From Jimgerdemannia flammicorona (lineage: Eukaryota > Mucoromycota > Endogonomycetes > Endogonales > Endogonaceae), in assembly GCA_003990745.1 (NCBI GenBank), contig RBNI01001512.1, positions 1-22,090 of the forward strand: a DNA stretch of 22,090 nt, read 5' to 3'. Both the position numbers and the translations under genes were made by a program. Shown here one piece after another: positions 8,079 through 20,319 of this stretch. The notes beneath the pieces are model-generated. The model had not been told where the DNA came from, did not search any database, and saw nothing but the letters and a program-made list of their open reading frames with translations. The number at the start of each line of letters is the position of its first letter. Position 1 is the stretch's first letter.

Positions 8079-11000
8079 TAGCCTGATCAGCTCGCCGACG
8101 ACCTTCCGCTCTGGTCATCGGGTCTGTTCCCTTTCGTGCAATATGCTGCCATGTCCGTTAAGGTGTCTATTTTTGCTACCATATTTCCTAGCATATTCTT
8201 TGTACTTTGTGATTGTAGGTTTTTATTCAGCTCATAACCTTCTACTTCCTTCCTAATCTTGCTAAATTCATTCGCATAAAGCCACAACTTCTTGCCCTTT
8301 TCGAACATCATTACCTTCCTTTGCGCGAACGACTAAAGTCTGCAATGCGCAGCTTCATCATTGCTCTGCTGCCGGCGATCGAGGAGGAGGGAAGCGAATA
8401 TTTTGATAAGGTGGGTGGTGCCAGTAACGTTGAATGTGGCTGCAAAGATCATACAGGCACGGGGAATTGGATTGGCAATTGGTGGCTATGAATCGTTCGG
8501 GTACAGCTATCAAACGAAATCTTTGTGCATGGTTTCGTCTGAACTTTTCATGTGCATATGGGAGTTAGATGAGCGCGGGATAGGAAGTGTGCAGTCGCGC
8601 AACGCGCGATGCTAAATCTCATGAGCAGCAAGTTAGCAAGCATCCATACCATATACAACAAGCGCCAAATGTACCGTTCTTTTGTTCCCCCCATTTCTTT
8701 TCCTTCCTTCCCCATCTTGCATTCGCTTACGCACGGTTGCTTGATCTTCACACAGGTGATATCTCTTTTCGATCTACTATCGAAGACCGTCGATACACCT
8801 TATTTCTTTCAATGTCTTTGGCTCGTTCTTATAACAAGCGCACCCCTACGTGCCCCGGCGATAAATTACTTGGTGCGAAGGATGCCAAAGTTGTCTGCTG
8901 AGGAGGGTAGGTTGGGTTTGGGGTTTGGGGCTTTGAATGGGGATAAATGAGGAACGGGTTGTAATTTGATTTTGTGAGACTCTTGGTCGCCATGCATAAG
9001 AGAATGTTGCCCACACCCCTCCTTTATTTATTTATGGGGAGAGGGTTGGAGGGTTCAAGTTGCGATATCCATACTGAATATCGTAATTTCTCTGGCCTCG
9101 CAGATAGCAAAATTACTCTTGGCGAAGATGGCTCTCTCATGATCCGTGCCTTCGCGGCCACTCTCGGTGATTCCCAAATGTTAGTGCAGCGTGGATTACT
9201 AGAGTTGTTGGTGCAGAATGTACCGTTAGAGAATGCGTGAGTTTTTGCGAGATTTCCTTTGGATTATCATAGTATTTTATTTATGGTCCTTCCTTGAGGA
9301 TCGTAGCACCGAATCTATAAAGAAACAACAGCTTTAATCTAGCGTATACAATTCTCGTACGGAGATCCCGATATTACCCTGCTCTCACTGTCATTATAGT
9401 AACTTTTTTATGTCATCCGTCTCACTGTTGTAGAGTAATTTCCCAAGACGATCTCATACTACTGATGCGCTCTGCTGCGGGTGTGGTGCTCCGCAAGGAC
9501 ATGTCCTTAAACCGACGACTTTATGCTTGGTTGCTCGGTACGTTGATAAATGGAGAGTGAGAAAATATTTTAAACAACTGGTAGAAATGCGATTGCGGCG
9601 TCACCAGCTTGTTTCTGCATTAATCATAACGATCTCGCAAATTTTAAATGCCATTCTCTTCGCAATTTGCTCTTCGAATCTCTTACCGATTTGCACTTAT
9701 ATATCCGATTGCAGGCCCCACGGACATCGCCGACCAACAGTCTGGTCAATTTTCGTCACGCCGCGGCCGCCCTGCCTTCGTTGCTGCCCTACGTGGGCTA
9801 TTTTTCTCACAGGCTGGCGGGGTCGCTGACGCCCAGCGGCCTTACAAGATTTTGATTTCCCTTATGGACAAATGGGAGATTGGGCAGCCTGTGGTTCAGG
9901 ATCTATTTGTTGATATCGTCATTAGCCTGAAGGGGCACGTGGAGAGAGGTGATTTTGGAGGAGAGGTGGGTTTATATTAGTCGTTTCATTCGTTGATTGA
10001 CACGTGGGTTCTGAATTTCTATTTCGATAACACGATGCACACTTTCGTTTGGTTTGTCCAAACAGATCTTACAAACTGCCAATATGTTCATGGATATGGT
10101 GGAACCATACTTAATTTGGATGAAACTCTTTGCGCTTGTGGACACCAAATTTCCAAGCACCGATCCGGACAACGCCTTCGTGAGTCGGGCTAGGGTTTCC
10201 TCGGCTTTTTTTTTTTTTTTTTTTTTTTTTCCAATGCGCCTCCAGAATCTCTCACTATTCTTGTTGATGGACTAATAGGACACCTAATCTTCTTTGCTTA
10301 GGCTCTTGATTTAGTAGATTTCGTGTTGCGATCGTTTAAAATGCATGATGAGGAAGTTCAACAGATACATCTACCGTTGTTTTTGTTGGCGTTAGTCAGT
10401 AAGGTTGAGGCACGCATTGCATAGTTAATTTACATTAACATTGTGATTGGCCTGACCAGCATCGTGTACAAGGAATGCGTACGGTTGATCTATCTACTGA
10501 CGTTGGAATTCTGCATATATAGGCTTCCATCGGTGGTCCCGATTTTCTGATTTATATTTCGCAAATCGAACGCGCTCTCGACCTTGCTTTGACAATACTA
10601 CACTATATTCCGACAAGCGTTTTCTCGGAGCGGCGTGCGTCTTCCACGAAGCCAGAAACTCAATTGGACTCGGCAGAACCGCAGGAGAGCGAGGAGGCTA
10701 CGACGCACGCTGCACCCACAAAACTTCAATTCGTCCCTGGGACGGATGTGCTCGCTTACGTCCAAGATTTTTACCAATGTAGTCCGGGGGTTCCGACTCA
10801 GACCAATGAATCGGCTCTTGTCAATTCTGGTCGCGAGTTTAGTACGATCCGAGGCATCGTGCTTGTGACAGAACTACTTCTGCGCATTAAGCGCTTCATC
10901 CAAGGCCTAGTGACTCGATATATACTGTCCGAGACCGTGCAACAAACTGCGCGACTTGAACAAGTGATGGGCAATGCTTGCAAGCTCCTACTGGATGTAG

Positions 11001-14000
11001 CTGGATTTGTGAGCGCCGAGACACAAAAGGGTGGTGTGATCAGAACAAAACAGACAAATAATAAGGAGTTTGAGGGCGAGTGGTTGAACGCATTGTTAAA
11101 ATGTTGTTACCAGGCAGAGAACTTTGGTATCGTTGATTCGGCATTGTCAACCGTAGTCGATTTGATCGTGCAGAAAAAGTTGGTGGTGCCGGCGGTCTTG
11201 AGCTCGTTGACGCAGGCGAAATTGGTCGTTGATAAGGTATGCCAATGGTTCTTCCGCTTGCTTGCCTTCCTAATGTTGTGGCCTTACATTTCTTCTCGTA
11301 CTTGACAACGACATCTTAGCGATTTCTATTGATTCATACGATACATATTATTATCTAAATTATAGCTCTGGAGCTTTCTGTCGCCGTCAACTCCAGCGCT
11401 CCACCTGCGTACGGTGCAGCTTCTCTGGCTGGTACAAGACGTCACGCGTTCGCACCATGTCGAGACCGTAATTGCAGGGTACCTGATTCAGCACGACACT
11501 GCTCTGCGATTGACCTCGTATGAGCGATTTGGCATCTTCTGGCGGTTATCTGAAGACGTACCAGAAGCGAGTACCTTCTTCGCTAGGCCCATGTTCTTGA
11601 TGTTGGACACACTACGCGATGACGAGAATTCGACAAATCGACGCGCGGGCGAGAGTTGGGTTCGGTGTAATCTCAGATCATATGTGAGGTCAGTTGATGG
11701 TTCAATTGCCCTAGTATGATGGCCTATTACGGCTGCTGACACTACAACTTACCCTAGGCTTTTGGATCCGATACTCGCCGTTCTCCTCGACCGTTCCATC
11801 CTGCGCAAATCCACCGAAAAAACGCTTGAGGCTGGAGAGACGGCGCCATCCGTCACCATTGGTTATTACTTGTACTTGCGGCCATTCAATCAAGCCCAAG
11901 TCGACTACATGTTTAATACGCTGCTAACTGTCGCCCGCTTTGGTGGGCAAGGATTTCTCAAATCTGTGCGTGGAGCCACGGTACCATTTGGTAGTCAAAT
12001 TGCGACATTAGCTGCGCATATGGGCCTGTTGCATGGTGAGGGGAGGTTCCTGCGTCTTGCAATCTACAATAAGATAAATCTCAACGCTTGATATTAATGA
12101 TTTGGGCTGCCACAGTTTCTGTGGAATCATCGTCGATGTCTTACATTGAACTCTTTGTGCGGATAGCAATACGGTGAGGTTTCTTTTGAATGTTTGAAAT
12201 AGGAAATGTATTGTGAAAACGTGATTTTGTTGCTTTGATACATCTTGCGATGAAGGCCTAACTCGTTACAATATTTTAGCTACATGGAGTCCGAGGTCCC
12301 TGAGATGTTAACATCATCAATGGGGTTCCAGAATTCAGCAGTTCACATGCATGCCGCCGAGTTGCTGCACCAAATAGTTTCACGAAGCGAGAGCATCGAC
12401 GCTCACCTTGTCGTGCTCATCCACGACGCCGCTATGCGCAAATTGTTATATTGCATTGCTGCCGAAAACCTCGATTTACAGATACGACTTCTCCACATCC
12501 TCCATGCTACCGTCACTATTGCCTCAAACACGAGCTCCAACGTTGGGCCGAGCACCCCGCAACGACAGGCGGTCATCTCTACTCACCGAAAAACGCCATC
12601 AATAGATGGCAGTCTTCTAGACCCTCAGACACATTTTTTTAGTATGACCACGCCTCGCGTCGTTGGGTTATCGGGCCCAGGATCCAGCGAATCTGTCGTC
12701 GCATCTTTACGTTCCACCGGTTCATCCCTGATCTTTGTTCGTTGCATCACAGATGCGCTATCGGTGCCTACAAACAGGCCCGTGTTGCAACACTGGATGG
12801 ATTTTGTTTTAACCTCCCTACCTTGCCTGCGACACTGTTTCAAACGAGTCCTCATGCCAGTGATGCAGTGTATCTGTGAACAGTTGACCAAGGCCCAAGA
12901 GGATCTACGACGCGAATTATTCGAACCATCGTTGTCAGCCGCCGCTAAAATCACAGGCTCCTACAAAGATGCAGCCAGGCCTGACGAGAATCTTGGGTTA
13001 TTCGTATTGTCGGGGGCCATTGGGACGGTTGACGTGGACACCGTCATATTCTTGAGCGGGCTGGAGAAAATTATCATGTTCTGCTTGATGGATACGCGGA
13101 TGCTGGACGAAGGGACAGGAATTGGTGGAGGTGGGTTCGGTAGCGAGAATGCAAGCGGGCTGGCATCTGGGATGGCAGCGACGACAGGGTCGGCCACTAC
13201 GAAGGTTCCGACGGATTCGCCGTCAACAACTTTACGTGGGTTTGCGTTCTTGTTTTCAGGGGAGACGGGAAATACAGATGCGAGTATGACGGAACACAAG
13301 GTATGCTAGTAACAGGGGGAACACTGATTTTATTGCAACAAGATAGTGTAAAAAGCGCCGTAGACATCGAAATATTCATGCTTCACTTTCACTTTCCTTT
13401 TCGTCGATTCCGTTGCTCTCAGGCGCGAGATACTCTCCTATTCCACTTACCAGCCATTATCCAGATAATATTGGATGTGTGGATAGTATTTAAATACCCA
13501 TTAGCTAAGGGACAAGATGCGTTTGGTGCTCTTACCGTTGCCCTCAACCATACCTCCGACCGGGTACGCTCGCGGATAAAAAAACTTCTTGAACGACTTT
13601 TCAAGACATTCCAGGTTGAACTGATTGAGGCAATTGTGGAGTTATTCTTTTTAGAGAACCCACCAGCCTTAGATCTAGATGTAAGTTTTATGATAATATT
13701 TTCATTTTATTTTGGAAGAGCATTCAGCTAATTCTATGATTGTTTCCTAAAAAATATACCCTGGACGAACGAATACTTGTTGAGTGCAGATACAAAATCT
13801 TCAACTTGGAACGACGACGCTTGAGGTACTTGCTGCAATACCTACTAGCACGCCGCAAGCCGTTATCAACACATTGCTGGAGAGCGCGCGTACTCGCTCT
13901 CCAGGGATGCAGACAAGCAACCGCACGAGGAGAGTCGTTTTAAGACCTGGTAAATTGTATGTGAATTTCATTTTCTTAATTTCGTCTATGAGAACAATGT

Positions 14001-16665
14001 ATATCAGCATTACTGATATCGGAGATATCACACTACAACCAGGGCCGACACGTCAATCCTGCGCTTTGCTGAAATTTATTGCGAATCGCTGCCCAAATCA
14101 GACGTCTTGATCGACGTCTGGCCTCAGTGCTTGATGTTTGTGAAGGATTACTTTGCGAATGCGTCAATTTATAAATACTACTTCCCCTCGTTGCTAAGGT
14201 GTGTTTCACTGTAATCTGGGATACCTGGTTTATCATATCATGACGTATTCAAGGTTTGGCGTTATCCGATAACTTAATTTGGCCCTTGAACAATGGGATA
14301 TCATTCCTTCGTGCAATTTTTTATTCGCGTATCCAGGTTCTTGACAATCATATGCGAGAGGCTTTCCACCACCATTTATTTTGAGGATAAAAAAGTACGA
14401 CGAGAAGCGCAGGTAAACCATTATTCATAACGAGAATGCTTTGAATAAGTCTTACGTCTTTGGTCTTCTACGCTTAACCATGTTGTTTGGCCCTGGTTCC
14501 TTGCCAAATGTGTTAATTGCTTGGCAGCTCATGTCAGTAACTCCGTCGGGTTTCATCTGCAATAGGACGTTTACCAACGCGCCGCCGATTACTGTATTTT
14601 AATTGCTGGACGATCTTTTGATCAAGGGATTTGGCTCCGTCGTTCTACAGTCGTAGAAGAGGAAGAATCGCCTTCCACTCTACAATCAGAGAGTAAGTTA
14701 CACCTTTCGAGATTTGTTCCGTATATCGTGACAGATGATTACGCACGTGGCTGAAATCTCTTTTTGTAATCTCTCTCCTTGGAATAGATGCGTCATTGGT
14801 ATCGGAGTTGACTGTCAAGGACGACATGACACGGTCCATGTCTTCCTCCAACATTGCCGAGCTAGAGAAGCGAGCTGCAGGAAAATCTCGAGAAGAAGTC
14901 ATGATAGCACAGGTTTGGTTTGGTTCACCGATGTTAGGAAAGGGTTGAAACCGAGTTATGATAATAATGCATACTAAAGTATTGACAGATTCTCCCTATC
15001 CTCTTTTTCCGACGCTCACTGCTTTCCACGCATGCGTTGCAACGGACAATAGGTCAACACCTATCTCGCGCAAGCTGTGATTCCAAATCTACGGCGTTTG
15101 GTCGCCGACCCTGACCGCATTAATTCCCTGTTAAGCAATCTAATGTACTATGTCATTGCACCTTTGCTGAAGAATCGCGCCAGGTAAGTGCCCATTAGAC
15201 ATAAAACGTGTAGCGTTTCAGAAAAGGTTCTCGGAAACAGTAGTACTCCGCAAATAGCGACTTAACGTTGATGATTGCCCCCATCAAATATGCGCCATTT
15301 GCATTACGGAACAATAGCTTCAGCAAAATCACTGTGATTCTCGATCAAATTTGTGAGATGGCGAAAATGCCTTTCACTATCCGTACTTGGCGCAAAGACG
15401 TGTGGGACGTCTTCCTGGACAATCGATTCTTCTATATGAATGCCTCAACAGCCAAGAAATGGCGGTCTATTATTCAGACGATTATGACTTCAGAGAAGGA
15501 CAGGTTCATCGAGATCATTGGTGAGCTTGACGAGTTGACCAATTCGCGTATATTTTTCAAATCCATTGTCATGCGTCCTCAGCATATTTTCCTTGTTCTT
15601 ACAATCTAGGCCGCATATCGACATCCCCCAGCACGGCTCTTTTCTCCAACAAGGACCAGGAATCCGTCAACCGTGCCTTGAATTTGCGAAGGCTATCGTA
15701 CATCATCTTCTGCGGTACTATGGATCAGTATCTCCAGCAGTTACCTGTTATTCAGGAAAAACTTGTTGATTTGCTCAAGCTCAGTCATACCGAGCTGGTC
15801 CATATTGAGATATATCTTTGCTTGCGCGTGCTGCTTGTGCGCATATCCAATAAGCATTTGTCAAATTTTTGGCCAGTGCTATTGACTGAGTTGGTAAGTG
15901 AGAGAGTTAGCTATGCCATATACAACCAACGGACCTTAACCGAGTCTTTCTGCGTTCATGACTCGTGTCGCTTGTGTCTACTCGTACAGATCAGGCTTTT
16001 CAGCATGTTCATGCAAGACGAAGCGGCCGATAAGCCAGAGGAAGCAAACATCTTCCTAGCGGCATGTAAATTTCTTGATCTTTTATGTACTCTGGAGACT
16101 GACACGTTCCAAATGTATGTATAACATCCCAAGTGATAGGGAAATTTCTACTCGCAACACTGGGTTTACGACGTACCGCTCCCCGTCACTGCAACCTTCT
16201 CTCATTCACATTTTTAGCTACCAATGGATCTTCATCAATGACACGATCGATGTGTTGAACCATAACATCCGAAATGAAGAACCACATGCATTGATGGACA
16301 GGCTCGGTGAGAAGCTATCTCAGCAACGGGTCGTAACGCCAGATAGGGTATGTCTACAGTGTGTTTCTCAGTGATGATTTGCGCTGTCACCCATTCTAAT
16401 ACTTCATTGAAATATATTCATTATTCTTCGCAAATAGGCAACCGTCATCGACTTTCCGTCGGTTTCGCCTTCCTTGGGCGAGCTCAAGCGCCCAATGCTC
16501 ACTATGCGCACCATTACCAGTATTCGGCAGCTTGAGTTCTTCGTAAATCATGTCAGCCTTTACGTTTACCAGTCCACCTTTACCCTTGCCAAGCCAGACA
16601 TGCTGTTCATTGATGGGCTGTTACAGAATGACTTGTTAGAGGGAGATATCGATAGTGATGCTTAG
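7115..16665 (+). CDS. dop1: Dop1/Dopey family protein, 28 exons
   Basis: Large peripheral membrane protein of Golgi/endosomes. In yeast Dop1 acts with Mon2 and the flippase Neo1; in Aspergillus DopA affects development. Exons (manual): 7115-7319, 7474-7592, 7762-7908, 8082-8162, 8219-8410, 8756-8906, 9104-9236, 9434-9537, 9715-9965, 10066-10179, 10302-10403, 10523-11236, 11366-11688, 11758-12035, 12116-12173, 12280-13300, 13423-13680, 13790-13956, 14043-14198, 14337-14412, 14566-14692, 14788-14912, 15053-15183, 15258-15520, 15610-15893, 15990-16114, 16218-16347, 16438-16665. They total 6063 nt in one frame, about 2020 aa. Dopey N-terminal domain at about aa 70-380: DPRYKKYVQLVEKNLQSFDN, then RKDMSLNRRLYAWLLG. 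C-terminal blocks: RTWRKDVWDVFLDNRFFY, LRRLSYIIFCGTMDQYL and YQWIFINDTIDV. Two Ser/Gly/Thr-rich, probably disordered inserts lie at about 12530-12720 and 13105-13280. Start ATG in CACCATGG. Less certain: intron 8411-8755 (345 nt) could hide a small exon, and the donor GTTGAG at 10404 is weak. Appears intact. Confidence 0.93.
8024..8075 (+). repeat. T52 run directly before a dop1 3' splice site
   Basis: T52 occupies the 3' part of intron 7909-8081 and is followed only by GCTTAG, so it forms a pure, oversized polypyrimidine tract. The exact length is doubtful because homopolymers are prone to error. Confidence 0.9.
10206..10230 (+). repeat. T25 run in dop1 intron
   Basis: T25 inside intron 10180-10301, about 70 nt before its TTAG acceptor. 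Same strand and intronic placement as the other long T runs. Confidence 0.9.
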
Positions 16666-17100
16666 ATATTGAACAGTTATGCTTATATTTTTACAAGAGC
16701 AATATTATGCCAATATTGGAAAGAGAAATGGCATTTGTTTTTATTGTTTCTATATCTTTGATTTATTTTTTGCTTTTCAAATTATTAAGTTAATATATTG
16801 AAAAGCTCATTTATTATCTCTTGATACTTGTTTGTAGTTAAATTTGATTATAAAAATAAATTTTATTAAATATTTATTTTAAAATAATAATTTATTTTTA
16901 ATTTATAATATTAATAATAAAATATTTAATATATTTTTAATTTAAGATATTTTGAGATTTATATCATTTATTAAGATTATTAGTTAAAAAGTTTTAAGTT
17001 TATAGATAATTTTCTCTTTTTATTTCAAAGTATCTATTCAAGAGTTCTGTTTATATATTTAATTTGTTTTTATTTTTTATTTTTTTTTATTATCAAACTG
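16666..17100. other. Very AT-rich dop1 downstream region
   Basis: Base composition drops abruptly after the dop1 stop codon. The stretch is dominated by A and T (ATTTAT, TTTTAA and TAATAA words), has no CpG and no gene that I can support. It separates dop1 from the decayed LINE copies and could itself be heavily C-to-T mutated repeat DNA, but too little is left to recognise. Confidence 0.7.
16855..16860 (+). terminator. Candidate dop1 polyadenylation signal
   Basis: AATAAA 190 nt after the dop1 stop codon. In such AT-rich DNA the hexamer can occur by chance, and closer A/T-rich signals are also possible. Confidence 0.3.
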
Positions 17101-18490
17101 ATCTATATTGATACTAATTTATAACAAATATATAATCTCTATACTACACTGATAGCTCCAACCTAATTTATCCTACTTTATCTCACTTCAATATACTTCT
17201 TCTTCTCTATCTCAATTCTTTCAAAAACAATCATATTATTAACTATTGTAACCTACTCACCACTCTTCATACAGATATCTTTTACTAGATATCAATAGTG
17301 TCTACTCTAAAGGTTCCACACCTTCTACCAGCAGGATAGCATATCTACTATCAGTATCTTTTATCTTACCACTTTTACTCCTAAGATCATCTGCCTTCTA
17401 TTCTCAAATATATATAACCAATGACTAGCCAGTCCTACTCATACTGCTAATGTCCTTCCAAGCCTTTGCCCTCTGCTCTACTGCACCACTCAGCTCCTAT
17501 AGTGCCTTCAACAGATCTTCTTCTTCCTCCTCACTCCCCTTCACCCTTGTCACCTTATACAAGAAAGCCCCCCAAACCATTATCAAAGATCAGTCTCTAG
17601 CCTTCTCAGTAGTTTTCTTCTCTATCAACTGAATCCTAATATCAATATCTCCAGTCCTGAATGAGGTCCCCTCCTAGATCCAGAACCCAACATTAACCAC
17701 CTCCCCATACTTGGCCATGACTTCCTCAACTCTCCTCCTCATCTCCATAGCAGTTACCATAGACACCCCTTTTATCAGCAGCTGCACCACTCTGGGGTCT
17801 CACCTCAAACAGCATGCCATCAGAATACATATCTCCCCAATAGTCAGCTCAGCCTTCAGTACTTTCTCCAATAGCCCAGCCTCTTCAAAGCTCACCTCTA
17901 CTCCTTCTAATCTCTTCAGGAACTTCACAGATGCTGCTCTAGTTACCTGCTTAGCAATCAGCCCCAATACTATTTTTACTATCACTGCTAAGCCCCAGAA
18001 GCACAAAGTAACTACAAACTCTGAGATCAACTTCTTAAGTAATGGAGCCACCACCAGGTCCATCATACCATCTGCCAGATCTCTCATCCATCTAAGCCCC
18101 ATCCTCTCAGCCTCGCCATCAGTAGTTACATCTGGATTTTTTTCCAGATTGGCAGTTCTATTGCCATCAACTATCACACTCACCCCAGTTACTATACCTC
18201 TAGCTCTACTGCCCCTACTGTTAAGGACTGCTCCCTCATACTCTACTATCAGCCAGCCCTCCAGCCCAGATGTCAGCTGTCTCCCCTTCATCATATCTGT
18301 GAAACTTGTCCTCTCTATCCTCTGCCCTCCAAATCTACTCCCTTCCTATCCACCTCCTCCTGCCAGCAGACCCCTCATACTTCTCTCCAAGCCAGAGCCC
18401 CTCCCCACATACTGCTAGTCAAATGCACTAGAGCCACCCTGCTCAGTATATACCTTAGAATACACATTGGTCACTATATTGCTAGTTACT
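17101..18490 (-). mobile_element. Decayed LINE copy A: 5' end and ORF1 part
   Basis: Reads on the - strand. It is homologous and largely colinear with 21300-22044: both encode QYxGRGxGLxxxMRGLLA, RTSFxDxMKG, PLLKKxISEF and VxLMxxCLR in order. An intact stretch of 164 codons remains (18294-17800), ended by TGA at 17800-17802 where copy B has TGG. About 200 nt near 17550-17750 have no counterpart in copy B. Recognisable similarity fades at about 17100-17300 and no endonuclease or reverse transcriptase follows, so the 3' part is missing. The outer limits are approximate. Confidence 0.65.
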
Positions 18491-18534
18491 TTTCTCCAAA
18501 AATGGTATTGTGAGTACTGCTAAAAGGTTGTATA

Positions 18535-19160
18535 ACCTAAATGTTACTAGAGAAAGGTGGGGGTATTGTATCTCTCTTACTGTACAAATATTGATTCTAT
18601 ATATTTACTAGCTACTAAAGTTATAATATCTGATATATTACTTAGACTTTTTAGCCTAGATAGTGAAGAGATTATTGAAGTATGATCAGCCTCCAGTTCC
18701 TCCAGTACTCCCTCCTTCTCTTATCCTTATACAACAGGGCCACCAGTCTAAGATCCTGTCCTCCAACCCACTTATCCCTCAAATAAACAAGGTCACAGAG
18801 GGCTACCATCTCTCCTAACACTCCAGGGACCCTTGCCATCTTCTTTCAAAAGTCTCAAGGTAATCTATCTTCTCCTGGTACTGTCCCCAGCTTAGTGGCT
18901 ACAAGGACTTACTGGACCTCCTCCTCTTGAACCAGTAGAATCAGATATCTTAGACCCTCTACCTGGGTCAGCTCCCAATCTTCCAGAGTATTCCCAATTG
19001 TCTCAGCATCTTTACTGCCTTCTTCCTCACTTCACAGACCTCTCCACTATTCTTTCAACTCTCTCAAGACCTGTTGTATACTATGTACCAACTTCCCTTT
19101 TACATTAAGAATACTATCCCAATGATGCTGCACCCTTCTCACCTGGAGGAGTCTAGACAA
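18535..19160 (-). pseudogene. LINE reverse transcriptase N-terminal remnant
   Basis: On the - strand the segment KLGTVPGEDRLP corresponds to the KAPGPDGIP block. LVALLYKDKRRREYWRNWR matches the block that usually reads LLYKKGDR...NYRPIS. Weak further similarity (NQYLYSKRDT, then SSNI) continues to about 18535. Nothing resembling the A-C catalytic motifs (YADD) follows, so the RT is cut near its first third. Multiple TAG, TGA and TAA stops. Not functional. Confidence 0.6.
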
Positions 19161-19619
19161 GAACCTTGTAGGCCTCTCATCTTCCTCAAGCACCTACTAC
19201 CTCAGCCTAGCTACCATGCCTTTTACACACATCTTCTCCTCTTCTCTTAGTACTAGTTATAGCTCTATTACCTCTAACTTAGCATATGCTAACTGCCAAT
19301 TCTCCACTTTGCCAGAGTTTAATAACTCTGTCCACTCTATCTGCAATCTAACCAATCTATTAGAGGCCCATCTTACCTTCTTCCTTCTCTTACACCCAGC
19401 ATCCCTACCAGCCCTCTCCCAGTAAATTCTTACTGCTTCTTTCAACTTTATCTACTGGATACCCACTGGTATACCCTCATACATCTAATAAGCAATCATC
19501 TCCTATATATCTTCTACCCAATAGTCCCACAGTTTCTTCTCAGCCAGCAGGAATGAGTTAAGATACCAATGTCTGGGTCCATCTCCACTCCCCCCAAACT
19601 GTCCCTATTCTAACAGATC

Positions 19620-20300
19620 CCAATAATCTGACCATAGGTACTACTTCACCTCTAAGGTCCTCCAAATATCTACCCCCCAGCAATCAGCTGTCAAGATCCA
19701 GTCAATCCTTGTATCTAGACCATTCATCTAGTATATATAGATCCTCCTTTCTCCCCACAGTATTCTGCCCATATCTCCTAAGAAGCAAAGAGTTTCTACC
19801 TCCTTCCATACATCCAGTCCACCACTCCTCCCCCCAGCATGCCTCCCACTATCTGTTCTATCCACCTGAGGATTTCACACTATATTGAAATCTCCACCCA
19901 TCACATTGACTCTATTCTCCAAAAGAGCACCCTCCTCTAAGAGATCCTTGATCTATGCAATCTGCTCACCTTGATCAGCAGAGCAGTAACAAGAGCCAAC
20001 TCTATCTAATTCCCACCTAGGTTGATTCTATTCTCCCCATACCAACCAGTTTCCCCAACTCCTGATTCCATCCAAATTCTCTTTACCTCTCCTCACTAGA
20101 ATTACCACTTTGTTAATCCAAGCTATAGCACCACCCCATTCCTTAGTCTACTCTACTTGATCCAAATCATTCTCACATTGCACATTCTGTAACAGAAAGA
20201 GATCAGCCTCCAAACTCTTAAGCCAAGTGAAAATGTTCTTATACCTCTCAGAGTCCTATAATCTATTCACATTAAGAGAAAAAATATTGGTTGTACTGTT
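19620..20300 (-). pseudogene. LINE APE-type endonuclease remnant
   Basis: Translating the - strand through stops gives the order typical of APE endonucleases of non-LTR retrotransposons: SLNVNRL at the start, ADLFLLQNVQC (the catalytic LQE position reads LQN here), GGDFNIV (near 19890), TRIDWILTA (near 19720) and WSDYW in place of the usual SDH. GPRHWYLNSFLL follows at about 19560. The stops are chiefly TAG, several where Trp or Gln would be expected. Not functional. Confidence 0.75.
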
Positions 20301-20319
20301 TATTGGGAATAATGTTTTT

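Noticed and set aside
17711..18418. 235-codon + strand open frame in the right flank
   Set aside because: It is antisense to the LINE ORF1 remnant; the - strand frame has the copy A/copy B protein similarity, and the + frame is Ser/Pro/Leu-rich low-complexity produced by the C/T-rich strand.
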